The notes beneath the pieces were generated by a model. That model was not told where the DNA came from. It saw only the letters and a list, made by a program, of their open reading frames with translations, and made no database searches. A program made the position numbers and the translations under genes. From the NCBI GenBank assembly GCA_002002485.1, contig MQVI01000009.1:1-64000 (forward strand): a DNA stretch of 64,000 bases, written 5' to 3'. Below, piece after piece: positions 45,498 to 54,420 of the stretch. The DNA is from Pasteurellaceae bacterium 15-036681. Lineage in GTDB: Bacteria; Pseudomonadota; Gammaproteobacteria; Enterobacterales; Pasteurellaceae. Within the stretch, counting starts at the first letter, position 1, and each line of letters opens with the position of its first letter.

Positions 45498-47150
45498 TTA
45501 ACAATCCTGCTTGCCATACGCTTCTTGACGAAGGATATTTCTTACACTCTCATCAAATTGCGCTAATACTTGGTCGGCATCTTTTGGATCTGTGCCCTTT
45601 GCATCTAAGTAGAATTTGATCTTAGGTTCTGTGCCTGAAGGGCGTGCGATTAAGCGGCTGCCGTTTTCAAGAACAAAGACTAAAATATCGCTTTGGCGAT
45701 CTGTTTTGGTATGGTCTAAGAACTGTGCTACTTTAAAGCCACCGATTTCGCTTGGCGGGTTGTTGCGTAGTGCAGTCATTAATTTACCGATTTCAGCTAA
45801 ATCATCCACACGGATTGAGATTTGGCCACTTACATAAGCACCGAACTCTTTAGTAAATTCATCAGCGTAGTCTGCTAATGTTTTACCCTGTTTCTTCAAG
45901 TTACGTACTAAATCTAAGAATGCGATAGCCGCTGAAATACCGTCTTTATCACGTACTTTGTTAGGGTCAACTAAGTAACCTAATGCTTCTTCAAAACCGA
46001 ATACTAAGCCATCTACTTTACCGATATATTTAAAGCCTGTTAAAGTTTCTTCTGAGCTGAAACCGTATTTCTTCGCGATTTCTGCTAATGCTGGGGAAGA
46101 TACTAATGAGCAAGCTAATACACCTTGTTTACCTTGGTTTTGTTTTGCTAAATACCAACCTAAGAAACAGCCGATCACATTACCGTGTAGAGGTTTCCAG
46201 TTGCCTTCTGCATCTGGCACAGCTACCGCTAAACGGTCTGCATCTGGGTCGTTTGCAATGATAAATTCAGCATTCTTCTCTTTCGCTAATTTGATTGCTA
46301 AATCTAATGCGCCTTTCTCTTCTGGATTAGGGAAGTTTACTGTTGGGAAAGTGCCGTCTGGCTGAATTTGTTCTGTCACTAAATGCGGTTGTGGTAAACC
46401 TGCTTTTGCTAAAGTTTTGCTTAATACTTCATAACCTACACCGTGCATTGCGGTATAAACGTAGTTGATATCCGCTTGTGGCTCTTTTGCTAATGCTGCA
46501 GTAATGTCGATATAGGCATTGACTACTTCATCATCTAATACTGTGAAGTCTTGGCTACGAGGTAAGTCGTTGATATTACCTGCTGCTACTTTGTCGATTA
46601 ATGCCGCAATATCTTTATCTGCAGGTGAAACGATTTGGCCGCCGCCATTCGCTTTACCTAAATACACTTTATAACCGTTATCTTGCGGTGGATTGTGGCT
46701 CGCTGTTACCATTACACCCGCTGTCGCATCAAAATGTTTGATTGCATAAGCTAATACTGGAGTTGGTAATTTACGTGGTAATAAAAGCGCTTTAATACCT
46801 GCACCCGCCATAATTTCTGCAGTATCTCGTGCGAATACATCTGAGTTTTTACGGCCGTCGTAACCAATTACGATTGAAGGCTCTTTGTCGTAAGTTTTTA
46901 AGTAGTCCGCTAAACCACCTGCTGCTTGTGCAACTAATACGCGGTTCATACCCATTGAACCAGCCTGCAATGGACCACGCAAACCTGCTGTACCAAATTG
47001 TAAACGGTCAGCGAAGCGGTTTGCTAATTCAGCATTTGCTTTTTCATCACCAGCTTGTGCTTGTTCAATAATTGCTGCTAACTCCGCACGAGTTTCAGCA
47101 TCTGGGTCTTGGTTTAACCAATTTTGAGCAACAGAGATAAAAGTTGTCAT
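45498..47150 (-). CDS. phosphoglucomutase/phosphomannomutase family protein
   Basis: Phospho-sugar mutase, 550 residues, moving phosphate between C6 and C1 of a hexose via a phosphoserine enzyme. QFGTAGLRGPL, the active-site loop TASHNPP (Ser151), the metal-binding NDPDADRLAV and the C-terminal phosphate loop RPSGTEPKIKFY are all present. Length and the GTAGLRG start fit the long (PGM2-type) subfamily found in Haemophilus (yhxB-like), rather than PgmA or GlmM. Exact sugar is not decided by sequence; it probably feeds LPS or capsule sugar pools. Confidence 0.9.
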   Translation of the reverse strand: MTTFISVAQNWLNQDPDAETRAELAAIIEQAQAGDEKANAELANRFADRLQFGTAGLRGPLQAGSMGMNRVLVAQAAGGLADYLKTYDKEPSIVIGYDGRKNSDVFARDTAEIMAGAGIKALLLPRKLPTPVLAYAIKHFDATAGVMVTASHNPPQDNGYKVYLGKANGGGQIVSPADKDIAALIDKVAAGNINDLPRSQDFTVLDDEVVNAYIDITAALAKEPQADINYVYTAMHGVGYEVLSKTLAKAGLPQPHLVTEQIQPDGTFPTVNFPNPEEKGALDLAIKLAKEKNAEFIIANDPDADRLAVAVPDAEGNWKPLHGNVIGCFLGWYLAKQNQGKQGVLACSLVSSPALAEIAKKYGFSSEETLTGFKYIGKVDGLVFGFEEALGYLVDPNKVRDKDGISAAIAFLDLVRNLKKQGKTLADYADEFTKEFGAYVSGQISIRVDDLAEIGKLMTALRNNPPSEIGGFKVAQFLDHTKTDRQSDILVFVLENGSRLIARPSGTEPKIKFYLDAKGTDPKDADQVLAQFDESVRNILRQEAYGKQDC

Positions 47151-47284
47151 AATAGTGTCCTTAAATGATTTGATAGGAAGTTATGCTAGCCTATCTTAAA
47201 ATGAAAAGAAATAAAATGCTTAATAATCAAATAGTTGATATAAATAAAAAGCAACCGTTTGCTGTTTAAATTTTAGATATAATT

Positions 47285-47338
47285 AAGCGGTTTGATTATG
47301 CCGAAAATTTGCAAAACTTTTCTGAAATCAAACCGCTT
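47285..47338. terminator. 13-bp inverted repeat built on uptake-like cores
   Basis: AAGCGGTTTGATT (47285-47297) and AATCAAACCGCTT (47326-47338) are exact complements separated by 28 bases. It begins four bases past the lipoprotein stop and may end its transcript. Both arms contain AAGCGGT, the core of the uptake signal. Confidence 0.6.
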
Positions 47339-47342
47339 GAAA

Positions 47343-47897
47343 CTACAATAGTAAGGCTGCGCCCCACTTTATAATATCGAAGAAGAATTTATTTTGTCCC
47401 GTTGCAACACCATCACTGTTTGTGATTTTGTCGGTTTTAGCATCTTCAACCATTCCACTCTTATACTGCCCTTTGACGACCGCCAAGTCATCTTTTGCTT
47501 TGTTACGCAAGGTCTGACATTGTTCGCTATCGAGTGCTTTAACTTTATCCGCTTTGACTTTTTTATATAAATAAGTCGCATAACCCATTGATTTTTCGTC
47601 ATCTTGGATTATTTTCACATATTGCTCGCCAATAATATCTTCTAGTGGATAAAAATAGACGTATTGCGAATAAATATAGGCATCTTCTTTCGCAAAATGT
47701 TCATATTGGATACGAGTTAAATTCGGATAAATACACTGCTCTACTTGGCGACTAGCCTGTGCCCAACGTTGTGCGTCGGTTTCAGATAATATGTAGTCGG
47801 CATTGGCAAATTCACCAGGGAAATAATCTGGCTGTGATTCCGAGCTACAAGCAACTAATGTAAATGCAATACTGGATAATAAGATCTTTTTAAACAT
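47343..47897 (-). CDS. lipoprotein of unknown function
   Basis: 184 residues from the ATG at 47897; the longer frame would put charged and hydrophobic residues before a normal lipoprotein signal. Lipobox TLVAC (Cys16). After it comes a mostly helical, Tyr-rich domain ([23 protein letters not shown]) containing two cysteines (EQCIYP, EQCQTL), ending in hydrophobic IKWGAALLL. Resembles uncharacterised Pasteurellaceae lipoproteins, but I cannot name a family. Probably monocistronic. Confidence 0.7.
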   Translation of the reverse strand: MFKKILLSSIAFTLVACSSESQPDYFPGEFANADYILSETDAQRWAQASRQVEQCIYPNLTRIQYEHFAKEDAYIYSQYVYFYPLEDIIGEQYVKIIQDDEKSMGYATYLYKKVKADKVKALDSEQCQTLRNKAKDDLAVVKGQYKSGMVEDAKTDKITNSDGVATGQNKFFFDIIKWGAALLL

Positions 47898-48015
47898 ATC
47901 AATATGAAATATAAGGAATATGAGATATATAGAAACCGATTCTAACAATAATTGAGCAATTTAGAAAGGATTAGATGATAAAAAACCCACTGAAAATCAG
48001 TGGGCTTAAAATAAG

Positions 48016-48105
48016 TGGCGGAGGAAGTGAGATTCGAACTCACGGAGGGCGTTAACCCTCGCCGGTTTTCAAGACCGGTGCATTCAACCGCTCTGCCATT
48101 CCTCC
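48016..48105 (-). tRNA. tRNA-Ser (UGA), downstream copy
   Basis: 90 nt with encoded CCA and long variable arm. Minus strand GGAGGAATGGCAGAG at the 5' end, anticodon loop CTTGAAA (UGA), variable stem GAGGG/CCCTC, T-stem GTGAG/CTCAC. A second copy lies at 48200. Confidence 0.96.
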
Positions 48106-48199
48106 GAGGTTGAAAACATTTTTCAAATTAGATTGTATTTTCTCTCACTTTAGAGAGAGAAAACCTGCTGATAACAATATCAACAGGTTATAAATTAAG

Positions 48200-48289
48200 T
48201 GGCGGAGGAAATGAGATTCGAACTCATGAAGGGCGTTAACCCTTGCCGGTTTTCAAGACCGGTGCATTCAACCGCTCTGCCATTCCTCC
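48200..48289 (-). tRNA. tRNA-Ser (UGA), upstream copy
   Basis: 90 nt. Same as the 48016 copy except for paired, compensating changes: variable stem AAGGG/CCCTT and T-stem ATGAG/CTCAT. Both genes therefore fold normally. Separated by 94 bases. Confidence 0.96.
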
Positions 48290-48383
48290 GCTGAAAACAG
48301 GCGAAATAATATAGATAACAGCCGTTTAGGTCAAGCACAAAATGTGTTTAATTTCACAAACGGCTTATTTTTCGCCATAAATC

Positions 48384-49475
48384 TTATTTTCTAATCAACC
48401 AAACACCGCTTTCGATGTGATCCGTATAAGGGAATTGATCGAATAGCGCACAACGTTCAATACGGTGTGTTTTGCTTAATTGTTGTAAATTATCCGCTAG
48501 AGTGTGTGGATTACACGAAATATATAAAATACGTTCGTAGCCTTGCACCATATCTAAGGTTGCTTGGTCCAAACCTGCTCGTGGTGGATCAACAAAAATG
48601 GTATTGCAATCATACTGTTTTAAATCCACGCCACGTAAGCGATAGAACTCACGCACACCGTTGAGCGCTTGAGTAAACTCTTCCGCTGACATACGGATAA
48701 TCTGCAAGTTATCAACACCATTTTTCTCAATATTGTATTGCGCTGATTCTACCGATGATTTTGAAATTTCAGTGGCTAACACTTTGCGGAAATTACTCGC
48801 AAGGGCAATGGAGAAGTTGCCATTACCACAATAAAGCTCAAGTAAATCCCCTTCGCTATTAGCCGTACAGCTTCTTGCCCACTCAAGCATTTTAATATTC
48901 ATCTTACCGTTTGGTTGAGTAAAGCTGTTTTCCACTTGGCGATAGATATAATTTTTGCCATCAACTTTCAGCACTTCTTCGACAAAATCGTTATCTAAGG
49001 CAATTTTTTGCTTCGTTGCACGACCGATCAGCTGTACATCAAAGCCATAACCTGTCAAACGCTGTTTAAGCAATTTAGCTTGTTCAACCCATTCATCCGT
49101 TAGCTTTTTATGATAAAGCATAGAAACCGCAATTTGACCGCTTAAAGTGCTTAGATAGTCAATCTGGAACAATTTCTTAGTAAGCAACTCATTACCTTTA
49201 ATTTCCGCTAGGATAACCGTCATCATACGGTTAATTAGTTGGCTTGCGATAGGGAATTGATCGACTCGGTAACGTTCTTTAGTCTCTTTATCAAACATAA
49301 TATGATAAAGATCGCCATCTTGATGCCAAACACGGAATTCCGCACGCATACGGAAATGGCTTGTTTCTGATGCAAAGACTTCAAGCTCTGGGGCAGAGAA
49401 GGGGGCTAGTAAAGCGGTTAGATTTGCAGATTTTTTTGCAAGTAAATCAGGGTATTGGTTGATTGGTAAAGTCAT
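48384..49475 (-). CDS. trmA: tRNA (uracil-5-)-methyltransferase TrmA
   Basis: Makes m5U54 (ribothymidine) in the tRNA T-loop, SAM-dependent. 363 residues from [12 protein letters not shown] (49475); the longer frame runs through an interspersed repeat and is not coding. [10 protein letters not shown] with [10 protein letters not shown] forms the SAM site, [11 protein letters not shown] is motif IV, and ISCNPHTL holds the catalytic cysteine; [10 protein letters not shown] is the C-terminal signature. Its neighbours are two tRNA genes downstream and maoP upstream. Confidence 0.95.
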   Translation of the reverse strand: MTLPINQYPDLLAKKSANLTALLAPFSAPELEVFASETSHFRMRAEFRVWHQDGDLYHIMFDKETKERYRVDQFPIASQLINRMMTVILAEIKGNELLTKKLFQIDYLSTLSGQIAVSMLYHKKLTDEWVEQAKLLKQRLTGYGFDVQLIGRATKQKIALDNDFVEEVLKVDGKNYIYRQVENSFTQPNGKMNIKMLEWARSCTANSEGDLLELYCGNGNFSIALASNFRKVLATEISKSSVESAQYNIEKNGVDNLQIIRMSAEEFTQALNGVREFYRLRGVDLKQYDCNTIFVDPPRAGLDQATLDMVQGYERILYISCNPHTLADNLQQLSKTHRIERCALFDQFPYTDHIESGVWLIRK

Positions 49476-49487
49476 AATTATTTTAGT

Positions 49488-49526
49488 AAATTCCCTCCTT
49501 TGAAAAAGGGGGGCTAGGGGGGATTT
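49488..49526. repeat. interspersed G-run repeat upstream of trmA
   Basis: AAATTCCCTCCTTTG followed by AAAAAGGGGGGCTAGGGGGG and ATTT. A compact A/T-framed G-rich element of a kind seen repeatedly between genes in Pasteurellaceae and other bacteria. It lies 12 bases before the trmA ATG, inside its 5' leader. Confidence 0.6.
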
Positions 49527-49538
49527 CCAAAAAAAGAA

Positions 49539-49556
49539 AAGGCTTTTACAAGCCTT
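49539..49556 (-). terminator. Rho-independent terminator after maoP
   Basis: AAGGCTT-TTAC-AAGCCTT with a T-rich tail (TTTTCTTTTTTT) on the minus strand, 15 bases past the maoP stop. Confidence 0.85.
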
Positions 49557-49570
49557 CTCACACATTCAGA

Positions 49571-49900
49571 TTACTCTGAGTCATCACCACTTAATTCGCT
49601 ACCGCTTACATCACCTGAAAGTGTGTAAATACGTTTTGTTGTGCTCGTTAAGCTACGGTATTTAACCCAAGTTTTTTCTAAGAAAGTTTCTGCAATTTTG
49701 TCGCCTTTCATTACCGCTACAAATTGCTCTTCTTCAGCAGTTACTGGCGCACGGTCACCGTTTTCTAACGCTAAACACGCTTGACCAAACTGTTCTAAAG
49801 TTTGTGATTCACGGATTGTGTAATCACCGTGACGAGAGAAACCACGTGGGTAATTTTTGTCATCGAAATAACGACGATCTACGCTAAAACTTGCTGCCAT
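49571..49900 (-). CDS. maoP: MaoP/YifE (DUF413) family protein
   Basis: 109 residues: RRYFDDKNYPRGFSRHGDYT and LEKTWVKYRSLTSTTKRIYTLSG are conserved DUF413 blocks. In E. coli, MaoP (YifE) with the maoS site organises the Ori macrodomain of the chromosome; no maoS is identified here. The C-terminal acidic tail (SGSELSGDDSE) is extra. Monocistronic with its own terminator. Confidence 0.85.
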   Translation of the reverse strand: MAASFSVDRRYFDDKNYPRGFSRHGDYTIRESQTLEQFGQACLALENGDRAPVTAEEEQFVAVMKGDKIAETFLEKTWVKYRSLTSTTKRIYTLSGDVSGSELSGDDSE

Positions 49901-50001
49901 AATATGCCTCTATCTGCTCTGTTTCTTTAAATTAAAAATCGGGCAAGCATTAAAGCAAATATTGAGAATAAATCAAGCTAAAATGCAAAAAATAGGCATT
50001 T

Positions 50002-50023
50002 TTTTGTGATCTTCGTCGAAGAA
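50002..50023. promoter_or_regulatory. CRE-like (CRP-S) site before RelE/XRE pair
   Basis: TTTTGTGAT-N4-GTCGAAGAA matches 17 of 22 positions of the competence element. A CATAAT hexamer (50041-50046) lies 17 bases after it, at the class II spacing. It is 122 bases before the toxin ATG, near the 116 bases at the other toxin-antitoxin locus, and shares CTTCGTCGAA with the radC site. Confidence 0.65.
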
Positions 50024-50145
50024 TGAAATTTTATATTTTGCATAATATTTCTTAATCTTATAAAAAGTCTTGGCAGACTTCTTGATACGCTTGTATTTCA
50101 CATAATTAAATTATAAGATACTTATGAATTTATAAGGTTATTACA

Positions 50146-50400
50146 ATGAATAAACTTATTTTCAAACCCAAAGCCATTAAACAGCTCGCAAAGATTCCTG
50201 AACAACAGAGAATTCGTGAGAAATGTAATACGTTAAAAGAATTCCCTTATTGCCAAAATGTAAAAGCATTAACTAATCATCAATATGATTATCGGCTACG
50301 AGTCGGCAATTATCGAGTATTCTTTAACTATGGCTATAATGAAACAATTAATATTGTGTCTATTGAAGAGGTGAAAAAACGCGATGAGAACACATACTAA
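50146..50400 (+). CDS. RelE-family toxin
   Basis: 84 residues: the compact RelE/ParE fold with FKPKAIKQLAKIP, then LTNHQYDYRLRVGNYRVFF (43-61), the usual core with basic residues on the RNA-binding face, and a short C-terminal strand (VSIEEVKKRDENTY). Such toxins cut mRNA in the ribosomal A site. The toxin gene comes first and overlaps its antitoxin by 17 bases, an order shared with higBA and with H. influenzae toxTA. The expected catalytic residues of RelE vary, so activity is probable but not certain. Confidence 0.85.
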   Translation: MNKLIFKPKAIKQLAKIPEQQRIREKCNTLKEFPYCQNVKALTNHQYDYRLRVGNYRVFFNYGYNETINIVSIEEVKKRDENTY

Positions 50401-50725
50401 TTATCAGATTATTCATGATCAACGTGGCTTGCCTGCTTTTGTGGTTATTCCTTATAACGAATATCAAGCTCAACTTAAACAGCGACCTATCTCTTTAGAG
50501 GATGGGGTGCCAAGTGAAGTGGTAGATCTCTTCTTCGATAAACAATATTCTGCTCTTAAAGCATGGCGAGAATATTTAGGTTTAACCCAAGCCGAAGTTG
50601 CGAACCGCTTAGGTATCAGTCAATCTGCTTATTCACAACACGAAAATGCTAAAAGCCTTCGCAAAGCAACACGTGAGAAAATTGCGATTGCGTTGGGCAT
50701 TAAAGCTGAATTGTTAGATTTCTAA
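50384..50725 (+). CDS. antitoxin with Phd-like N-terminus and XRE helix-turn-helix
   Basis: 113 residues. The N-terminal 30 residues (NYQIIHDQRGLPAFVVIPYN) resemble the beta strands of Phd/YefM antitoxins, while residues about 60-95 form a clear XRE helix-turn-helix (LGLTQAEVANRLGISQSAYS). This looks like a composite antitoxin. Overlaps the toxin by 17 bases, so translation is coupled, and a strong paired-uptake-signal terminator follows. Confidence 0.85.
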   Translation: MRTHTNYQIIHDQRGLPAFVVIPYNEYQAQLKQRPISLEDGVPSEVVDLFFDKQYSALKAWREYLGLTQAEVANRLGISQSAYSQHENAKSLRKATREKIAIALGIKAELLDF

Positions 50726-50728
50726 AAC

Positions 50729-50763
50729 AAAACGACCGCTTGTATTTCTCAAGCGGTCGTTTT
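50729..50763. terminator. paired uptake-signal terminator
   Basis: AAAACGACCGCTTG (50729-50742) and its exact complement (50750-50763), 7-base loop: a 14-bp stem with A/T tails serving the antitoxin and the convergent ddc gene. The left arm plus one base is a perfect uptake signal. Confidence 0.92.
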
Positions 50764-50790
50764 TATTCAATATCTTGCGAATTGAGCAAA

Positions 50791-52323
50791 TTAATCAATC
50801 GCAGGTGTGTATTCGCCTTTTGCAATCGCATCTTTAATGCGGTCGCTTTCTGCTAATACTTGCGCTAATAATGCTTTCACATTCTCAAGAGTAGCGATTG
50901 GGCTTAATGTGGTCATCTTCAATGATTGATTGTTGCCCACTTTCGTTACACCGATATTTGCTTCACCACGTGCAAATAATTCATCTGCAATATTTTGGTT
51001 TAAGCTATCCACAAATTCTGCTGGGTAGCCAGCCGGAACGACACGGAATAGCACTGATGCGAATTGTGGCTCAACTAATAATTCTAAACTATCTGTTGCT
51101 TTGATGTAGTCTGCCACTTGGCGAGTTAAGTGTACGCCGTGGTCGATCATTGAAGCGTAAAGCTGTTCGCCTAATGCTTCGATAGTGAACCATAATTTTA
51201 ACGCATCAAAACGACGTGTGGTCTGTAATGATTTCGCCACTAAGTTTGGTACACCGTGCTCTTCGTCGTACTCTGAGTTTAAGTAGTCCGCTTTATAGTC
51301 GATAAAGCGATAGTTTGCTTCATCTTTTAATAAGAATGCACCACAAGAGATACTTTGGAAGAAGTGTTTGTGGAAGTCTAACGTGATTGAGTCAGTTAAT
51401 TCGATACCGTCTAAGAAGTGACGGAAATCTTTTGATAATAGTAACGCACCGCCCCAAGCTGCATCCACGTGCATCCATGCACCATATTTATTGGTGATTT
51501 CACGGATCTCTTTTAATGGATCGATAGCGCCTGCATCTGTAGTACCTGCTGTTGCTACCACACAAGCCACAATTTTACCTTCAGCAGTTAAATCGGCTAA
51601 AGTTTTCTCTAATGCCACAACGTCCATTTGCGCATTGGCATTTGATGGAACAGTAACTACCGATTGGAAACCCATCCCCATCATTGCCATGTTTTTTTGC
51701 ACAGAGAAGTGAGCGTTTTCAGAACACACCACTTTCACTTTTTTCATTGCGTCAGCTGGGATACCATCACGCTGTACTGACCATTCAGAACCGTCTTCAT
51801 TTTTCCAGTTTTTTGCAATCGCCCAGTCACGTGCTAGTAATACACCCATTAAGTTTGATTGGGTACCGCCTGAAGTGAATACACCTGCTGTACCTTCACC
51901 ATAGCCGACTTTTTGACGTAACCAATCGATTAACTGCACTTCCATTAATGAACCTGCAGGGCTTTGGTCCCAAGAGTCCATTGATTGATTGGTTGCGTTA
52001 ATTAACACTTCGGCAATTTGGCTGGTAACCATAGTCGGACAGTGTAAGTGCGCTAATGAATGTGGGTGATGTACTTTTAAACTTGGGTTTAAAAAGATAT
52101 CGACTAAGTGTTTGAGTGACTCATGAACGCCAACACCTTGTTCAGTTGGGTTGAAGGCAATTTTTGAGCGAAGCTGTTTAATGCTGCCACCCGTGTACAT
52201 TTTTTCATTTTTTAACCAAGCACTTACCGCTTGCACCGCTTGATTCATTGCACTTTCGTAGTCCGCGATAGATTGCGGATCGTTACAAAATAGCGCTTGT
52301 TTATGTTTTGCAAAATCGACCAT
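50791..52323 (-). CDS. ddc: L-2,4-diaminobutyrate decarboxylase
   Basis: PLP-dependent group II decarboxylase that turns 2,4-diaminobutyrate into 1,3-diaminopropane. 510 residues from [11 protein letters not shown] (52323), with AAAGGAT upstream. [23 protein letters not shown] and the PLP-lysine motif DFHKHFFQ are visible. Pairs with dat upstream (transcription order dat, small membrane protein, ddc), as in Haemophilus and Acinetobacter. Convergent with the toxin-antitoxin operon. Confidence 0.94.
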   Translation of the reverse strand: MVDFAKHKQALFCNDPQSIADYESAMNQAVQAVSAWLKNEKMYTGGSIKQLRSKIAFNPTEQGVGVHESLKHLVDIFLNPSLKVHHPHSLAHLHCPTMVTSQIAEVLINATNQSMDSWDQSPAGSLMEVQLIDWLRQKVGYGEGTAGVFTSGGTQSNLMGVLLARDWAIAKNWKNEDGSEWSVQRDGIPADAMKKVKVVCSENAHFSVQKNMAMMGMGFQSVVTVPSNANAQMDVVALEKTLADLTAEGKIVACVVATAGTTDAGAIDPLKEIREITNKYGAWMHVDAAWGGALLLSKDFRHFLDGIELTDSITLDFHKHFFQSISCGAFLLKDEANYRFIDYKADYLNSEYDEEHGVPNLVAKSLQTTRRFDALKLWFTIEALGEQLYASMIDHGVHLTRQVADYIKATDSLELLVEPQFASVLFRVVPAGYPAEFVDSLNQNIADELFARGEANIGVTKVGNNQSLKMTTLSPIATLENVKALLAQVLAESDRIKDAIAKGEYTPAID

Positions 52324-52348
52324 TGTTATATCCTTTGAATAAAACAAA

Positions 52349-52373
52349 GGGCGGGCACAGGACCCGCCCCTAC
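52349..52373. repeat. GC-rich palindromic repeat upstream of ddc
   Basis: GGGCGGG (52349-52355) and CCCGCCC (52363-52369) followed by CTAC, i.e. the GTAGG end seen in the other elements, here on the minus strand. It is in the leader between the small membrane gene and ddc, 25 bases before the ddc ATG. Confidence 0.65.
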
Positions 52374-52394
52374 GTTTTAATAAACATTTTATAT

Positions 52395-52640
52395 TTATTT
52401 ACGTGATAAATAATGAATAAACTTTTCAATCCCATAAAATAACAGCAATAAAACGATACTTACTGCATACCCAATAAATAGCGAAATAATCACTTTTAAC
52501 CACAATGCTTCATTGGAAAATAAGCAAAAGAAACTTACTGAAGCAAATATAGCTGTCAGAATAAATAAGAGTTTCCGGTAACGCTTAAATATCACTTTTG
52601 AAAAGCATTCAAGTATAAATTGTAGAATTATTTCAAGCAT
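52395..52640 (-). CDS. small membrane protein of unknown function
   Basis: 81 residues from the ATG at 52640; the longer frame begins inside a palindromic repeat. Two hydrophobic helices ([18 protein letters not shown] and [19 protein letters not shown]) and a basic loop (FKRYRKL). No family recognised and the ribosome-binding site is weak. Sits between dat and ddc, flanked on both sides by palindromic repeats. Confidence 0.5.
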   Translation of the reverse strand: MLEIILQFILECFSKVIFKRYRKLLFILTAIFASVSFFCLFSNEALWLKVIISLFIGYAVSIVLLLLFYGIEKFIHYLSRK

Positions 52641-52646
52641 TATTAA

Positions 52647-52717
52647 GTAGGTCGGGCATTTATGCCCGACGAATAAAATTAATTGCTTCATGTGTCGGGC
52701 ATAAATGCCCGACCTAC
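52647..52717. repeat. GTAGG-type repeat pair
   Basis: GTAGGTCGGGCATTTATGCC (52647 on) is mirrored by GGCATAAATGCCCGACCTAC ending at 52717. Each half is itself a hairpin (GTCGGGCAT/ATGCCCGAC), with 23 bases between them. It lies downstream of dat, in the leader of the small membrane gene. Confidence 0.8.
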
Positions 52718-52736
52718 AGGATTTTAAAAAGATTTC

Positions 52737-54101
52737 TTACCCGCGCACAGCCTTAACCGCTTCCGCAACAGATTTAGTGAGGCGTTTTACCATCTCTTCA
52801 CATTCTGCTTGGCTGATGTTTACAGCACAAAGTACGCGAACTACGTTACCGCCACGGCCACCACGTTCTAACAATAATTTATTGTTGAAACATGCTTTTT
52901 GGATTGCTGCCGCTAATTCGCCATCTTCAGGGAATGAACCCATGCGGTTAGCCGGTTTGCGCTCATCAACAATTTCGATACCCATCATTAAACCGCGACC
53001 ACGAACATGACCAATGCATGAGTACTCTTTCGCTAACTCTTTGATTGCGTTTGATAAGTATTCACCACGATCGTGAGCATTTTGCGCAAGATTTTCTTCA
53101 CGCATCATTTTTAATGCTGTGTAACCTGTTGCCATTGCTAATTGGTTGCCACGGAATGTGCCTGTGTGACCTGCTGGTAACCATGCGTCGAACTCTTTCT
53201 TAATTGCTAATACTGCAAGTGGTAAGCTACCACCGATTGCTTTAGACATTACCACGATATCTGGCTCGATACCTGCGTGTTCGAACGCAAACATTTTACC
53301 TGAACGACAGAAACCCGCTTGTACTTCATCTACGATCATTAAAATGCCGTGTTTTTGAGTTACTTCACGGATTTTTTGTAAGAATTTGATTGGTGCTGGA
53401 ACCACACCACCTTCACCTTGGATTGCTTCTAAGATAACTGCTGCTGGTTTTACTACGCCGCTTTCCACATCTTCGATAAAGTTTTCGAAGTAGTAAGTTA
53501 ATGCGTCTGCACCTGCTTCACCGCCTAAACCTAATGGGCAACGATATTCGTGTGGGTATGGCATAAATTGCACTCCCGCCATTAAGTTTTGTACCTTGTT
53601 TTTCGCGCTTAAGTTACCTGTTAATGATAATGCACCGTGCGTCATACCGTGGAAACCACCAGAGAACGCGATTACATTACCACGACCAGTAAAGGTTTTT
53701 GCTAATTTGATTGCTGCTTCGTTCGCATCTGCACCTGATGGGCCTGTGAATTGTAAGCAGTATTTATCTTTCGGGAAGAATGATAATAACTCTTCAGAGA
53801 AAGCATCTTTTAATGGAGTAGTTAAATCAAGAGTATGTAATGGTAAACCGCTTGCTAATACATCTTGAATTGCTTGAATGATTTTTGGATGGTTGTGCCC
53901 TAAAGCTAAAGTTCCTGCACCTGCTAAGAAGTCTAGGTATTCATTACCTTCAACATCAGTTACCCAACAGCCTTGCGCTTTTGCGATAGCTAAAGGCAAT
54001 TTACGTGGATAACTACGCACATTAGATTCCATTGCGTCTTGACGCTCTAAGTAGTATGCGTTGGTAGCTTGGTTAATTGGATTTACAGGAGTATTTGTCA
54101 T
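52737..54101 (-). CDS. dat: diaminobutyrate--2-oxoglutarate aminotransferase
   Basis: Class III PLP aminotransferase, 454 residues, which makes L-2,4-diaminobutyrate from aspartate semialdehyde using glutamate as amino donor. [55 protein letters not shown] is split around the cofactor Asp, and [13 protein letters not shown] contains the PLP lysine. With ddc it makes 1,3-diaminopropane. A 319-base structured leader precedes it. AAGGT lies ten bases before the ATG, overlapping the end of a possible leader peptide. Confidence 0.95.
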   Translation of the reverse strand: MTNTPVNPINQATNAYYLERQDAMESNVRSYPRKLPLAIAKAQGCWVTDVEGNEYLDFLAGAGTLALGHNHPKIIQAIQDVLASGLPLHTLDLTTPLKDAFSEELLSFFPKDKYCLQFTGPSGADANEAAIKLAKTFTGRGNVIAFSGGFHGMTHGALSLTGNLSAKNKVQNLMAGVQFMPYPHEYRCPLGLGGEAGADALTYYFENFIEDVESGVVKPAAVILEAIQGEGGVVPAPIKFLQKIREVTQKHGILMIVDEVQAGFCRSGKMFAFEHAGIEPDIVVMSKAIGGSLPLAVLAIKKEFDAWLPAGHTGTFRGNQLAMATGYTALKMMREENLAQNAHDRGEYLSNAIKELAKEYSCIGHVRGRGLMMGIEIVDERKPANRMGSFPEDGELAAAIQKACFNNKLLLERGGRGGNVVRVLCAVNISQAECEEMVKRLTKSVAEAVKAVRG

Positions 54102-54329
54102 TTTTGGAATAGACCTTCTATAAGAGGTTAAAAAAATAAGTCGGGTGCCTTGCGGGAAGCCTAAGCTTTCTTATCCTGAAAGATAAGATGCCATGGGGCA
54201 TTTGACTCGCTACTTATTAAAAAAAGCGTTTCAGCTTTTTTGTTTTTGCCCTAAATTCCGAAAGAATTGGATAGGTTGGAAACAAATTTTGTTACTTAAA
54301 TCTAGGCTGATTTAAGTCGGGCAATAGTA
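54102..54329 (-). promoter_or_regulatory. structured 5' leader of dat, candidate attenuator
   Basis: The 319-base gap between rpmG and dat contains, in transcription order: a TACTAT -10-like hexamer (54329-54324) without a good -35; an intrinsic terminator about 90-110 bases on (GCTTTTT/AAAAAGC, 54240-54221, then a T-run); and a region closed by AATAAGT/ACTTATT (54218-54212 with 54141-54135). Inside it are ATGCC-CCAT-GGCAT and CTTATC-TTTCAG-GATAAG hairpins, and it ends in TTTTTTT. Two terminator-like structures before the gene suggest attenuation or a small RNA. I do not recognise a known riboswitch class. Confidence 0.45.
54118..54201 (-). CDS. possible leader peptide of dat (27 codons)
   Basis: An ATG at 54201 opens a 27-codon frame ([15 protein letters not shown]...TYFFNLL) ending in TAG at 54118, which touches the dat ribosome-binding site. 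It is rich in Arg and overlaps two hairpins and a T-tract. It could be an arginine- or polyamine-sensing leader peptide, as known for speF in other gammaproteobacteria, but similarity is not clear and the ribosome-binding site is weak. Low confidence. Confidence 0.3.
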   Translation of the reverse strand: MPHGILSFRIRKLRLPARHPTYFFNLL

Positions 54330-54377
54330 CCCTTTTTTTATAAAAAGGGAAGCTTTTTTGTAAAAAATTGTTACAAA

Positions 54378-54403
54378 AAAACCCAGCACTAAGGCTGGGT
54401 TTT
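54378..54403 (-). terminator. Rho-independent terminator after rpmG
   Basis: AAAACCCAGC pairs with GCTGGGTTTT around ACTAAG, with a T-tract on the minus strand. Ends rpmB-rpmG. Confidence 0.92.
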
Positions 54404-54420
54404 TAAAACTCAAAAGCAAA

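Noticed and set aside
54102-54329. Lysine or other known riboswitch in the dat leader
   Set aside because: I could not find the conserved core of the lysine element or of other common classes; only generic hairpins are seen, so it is reported as an unnamed leader.
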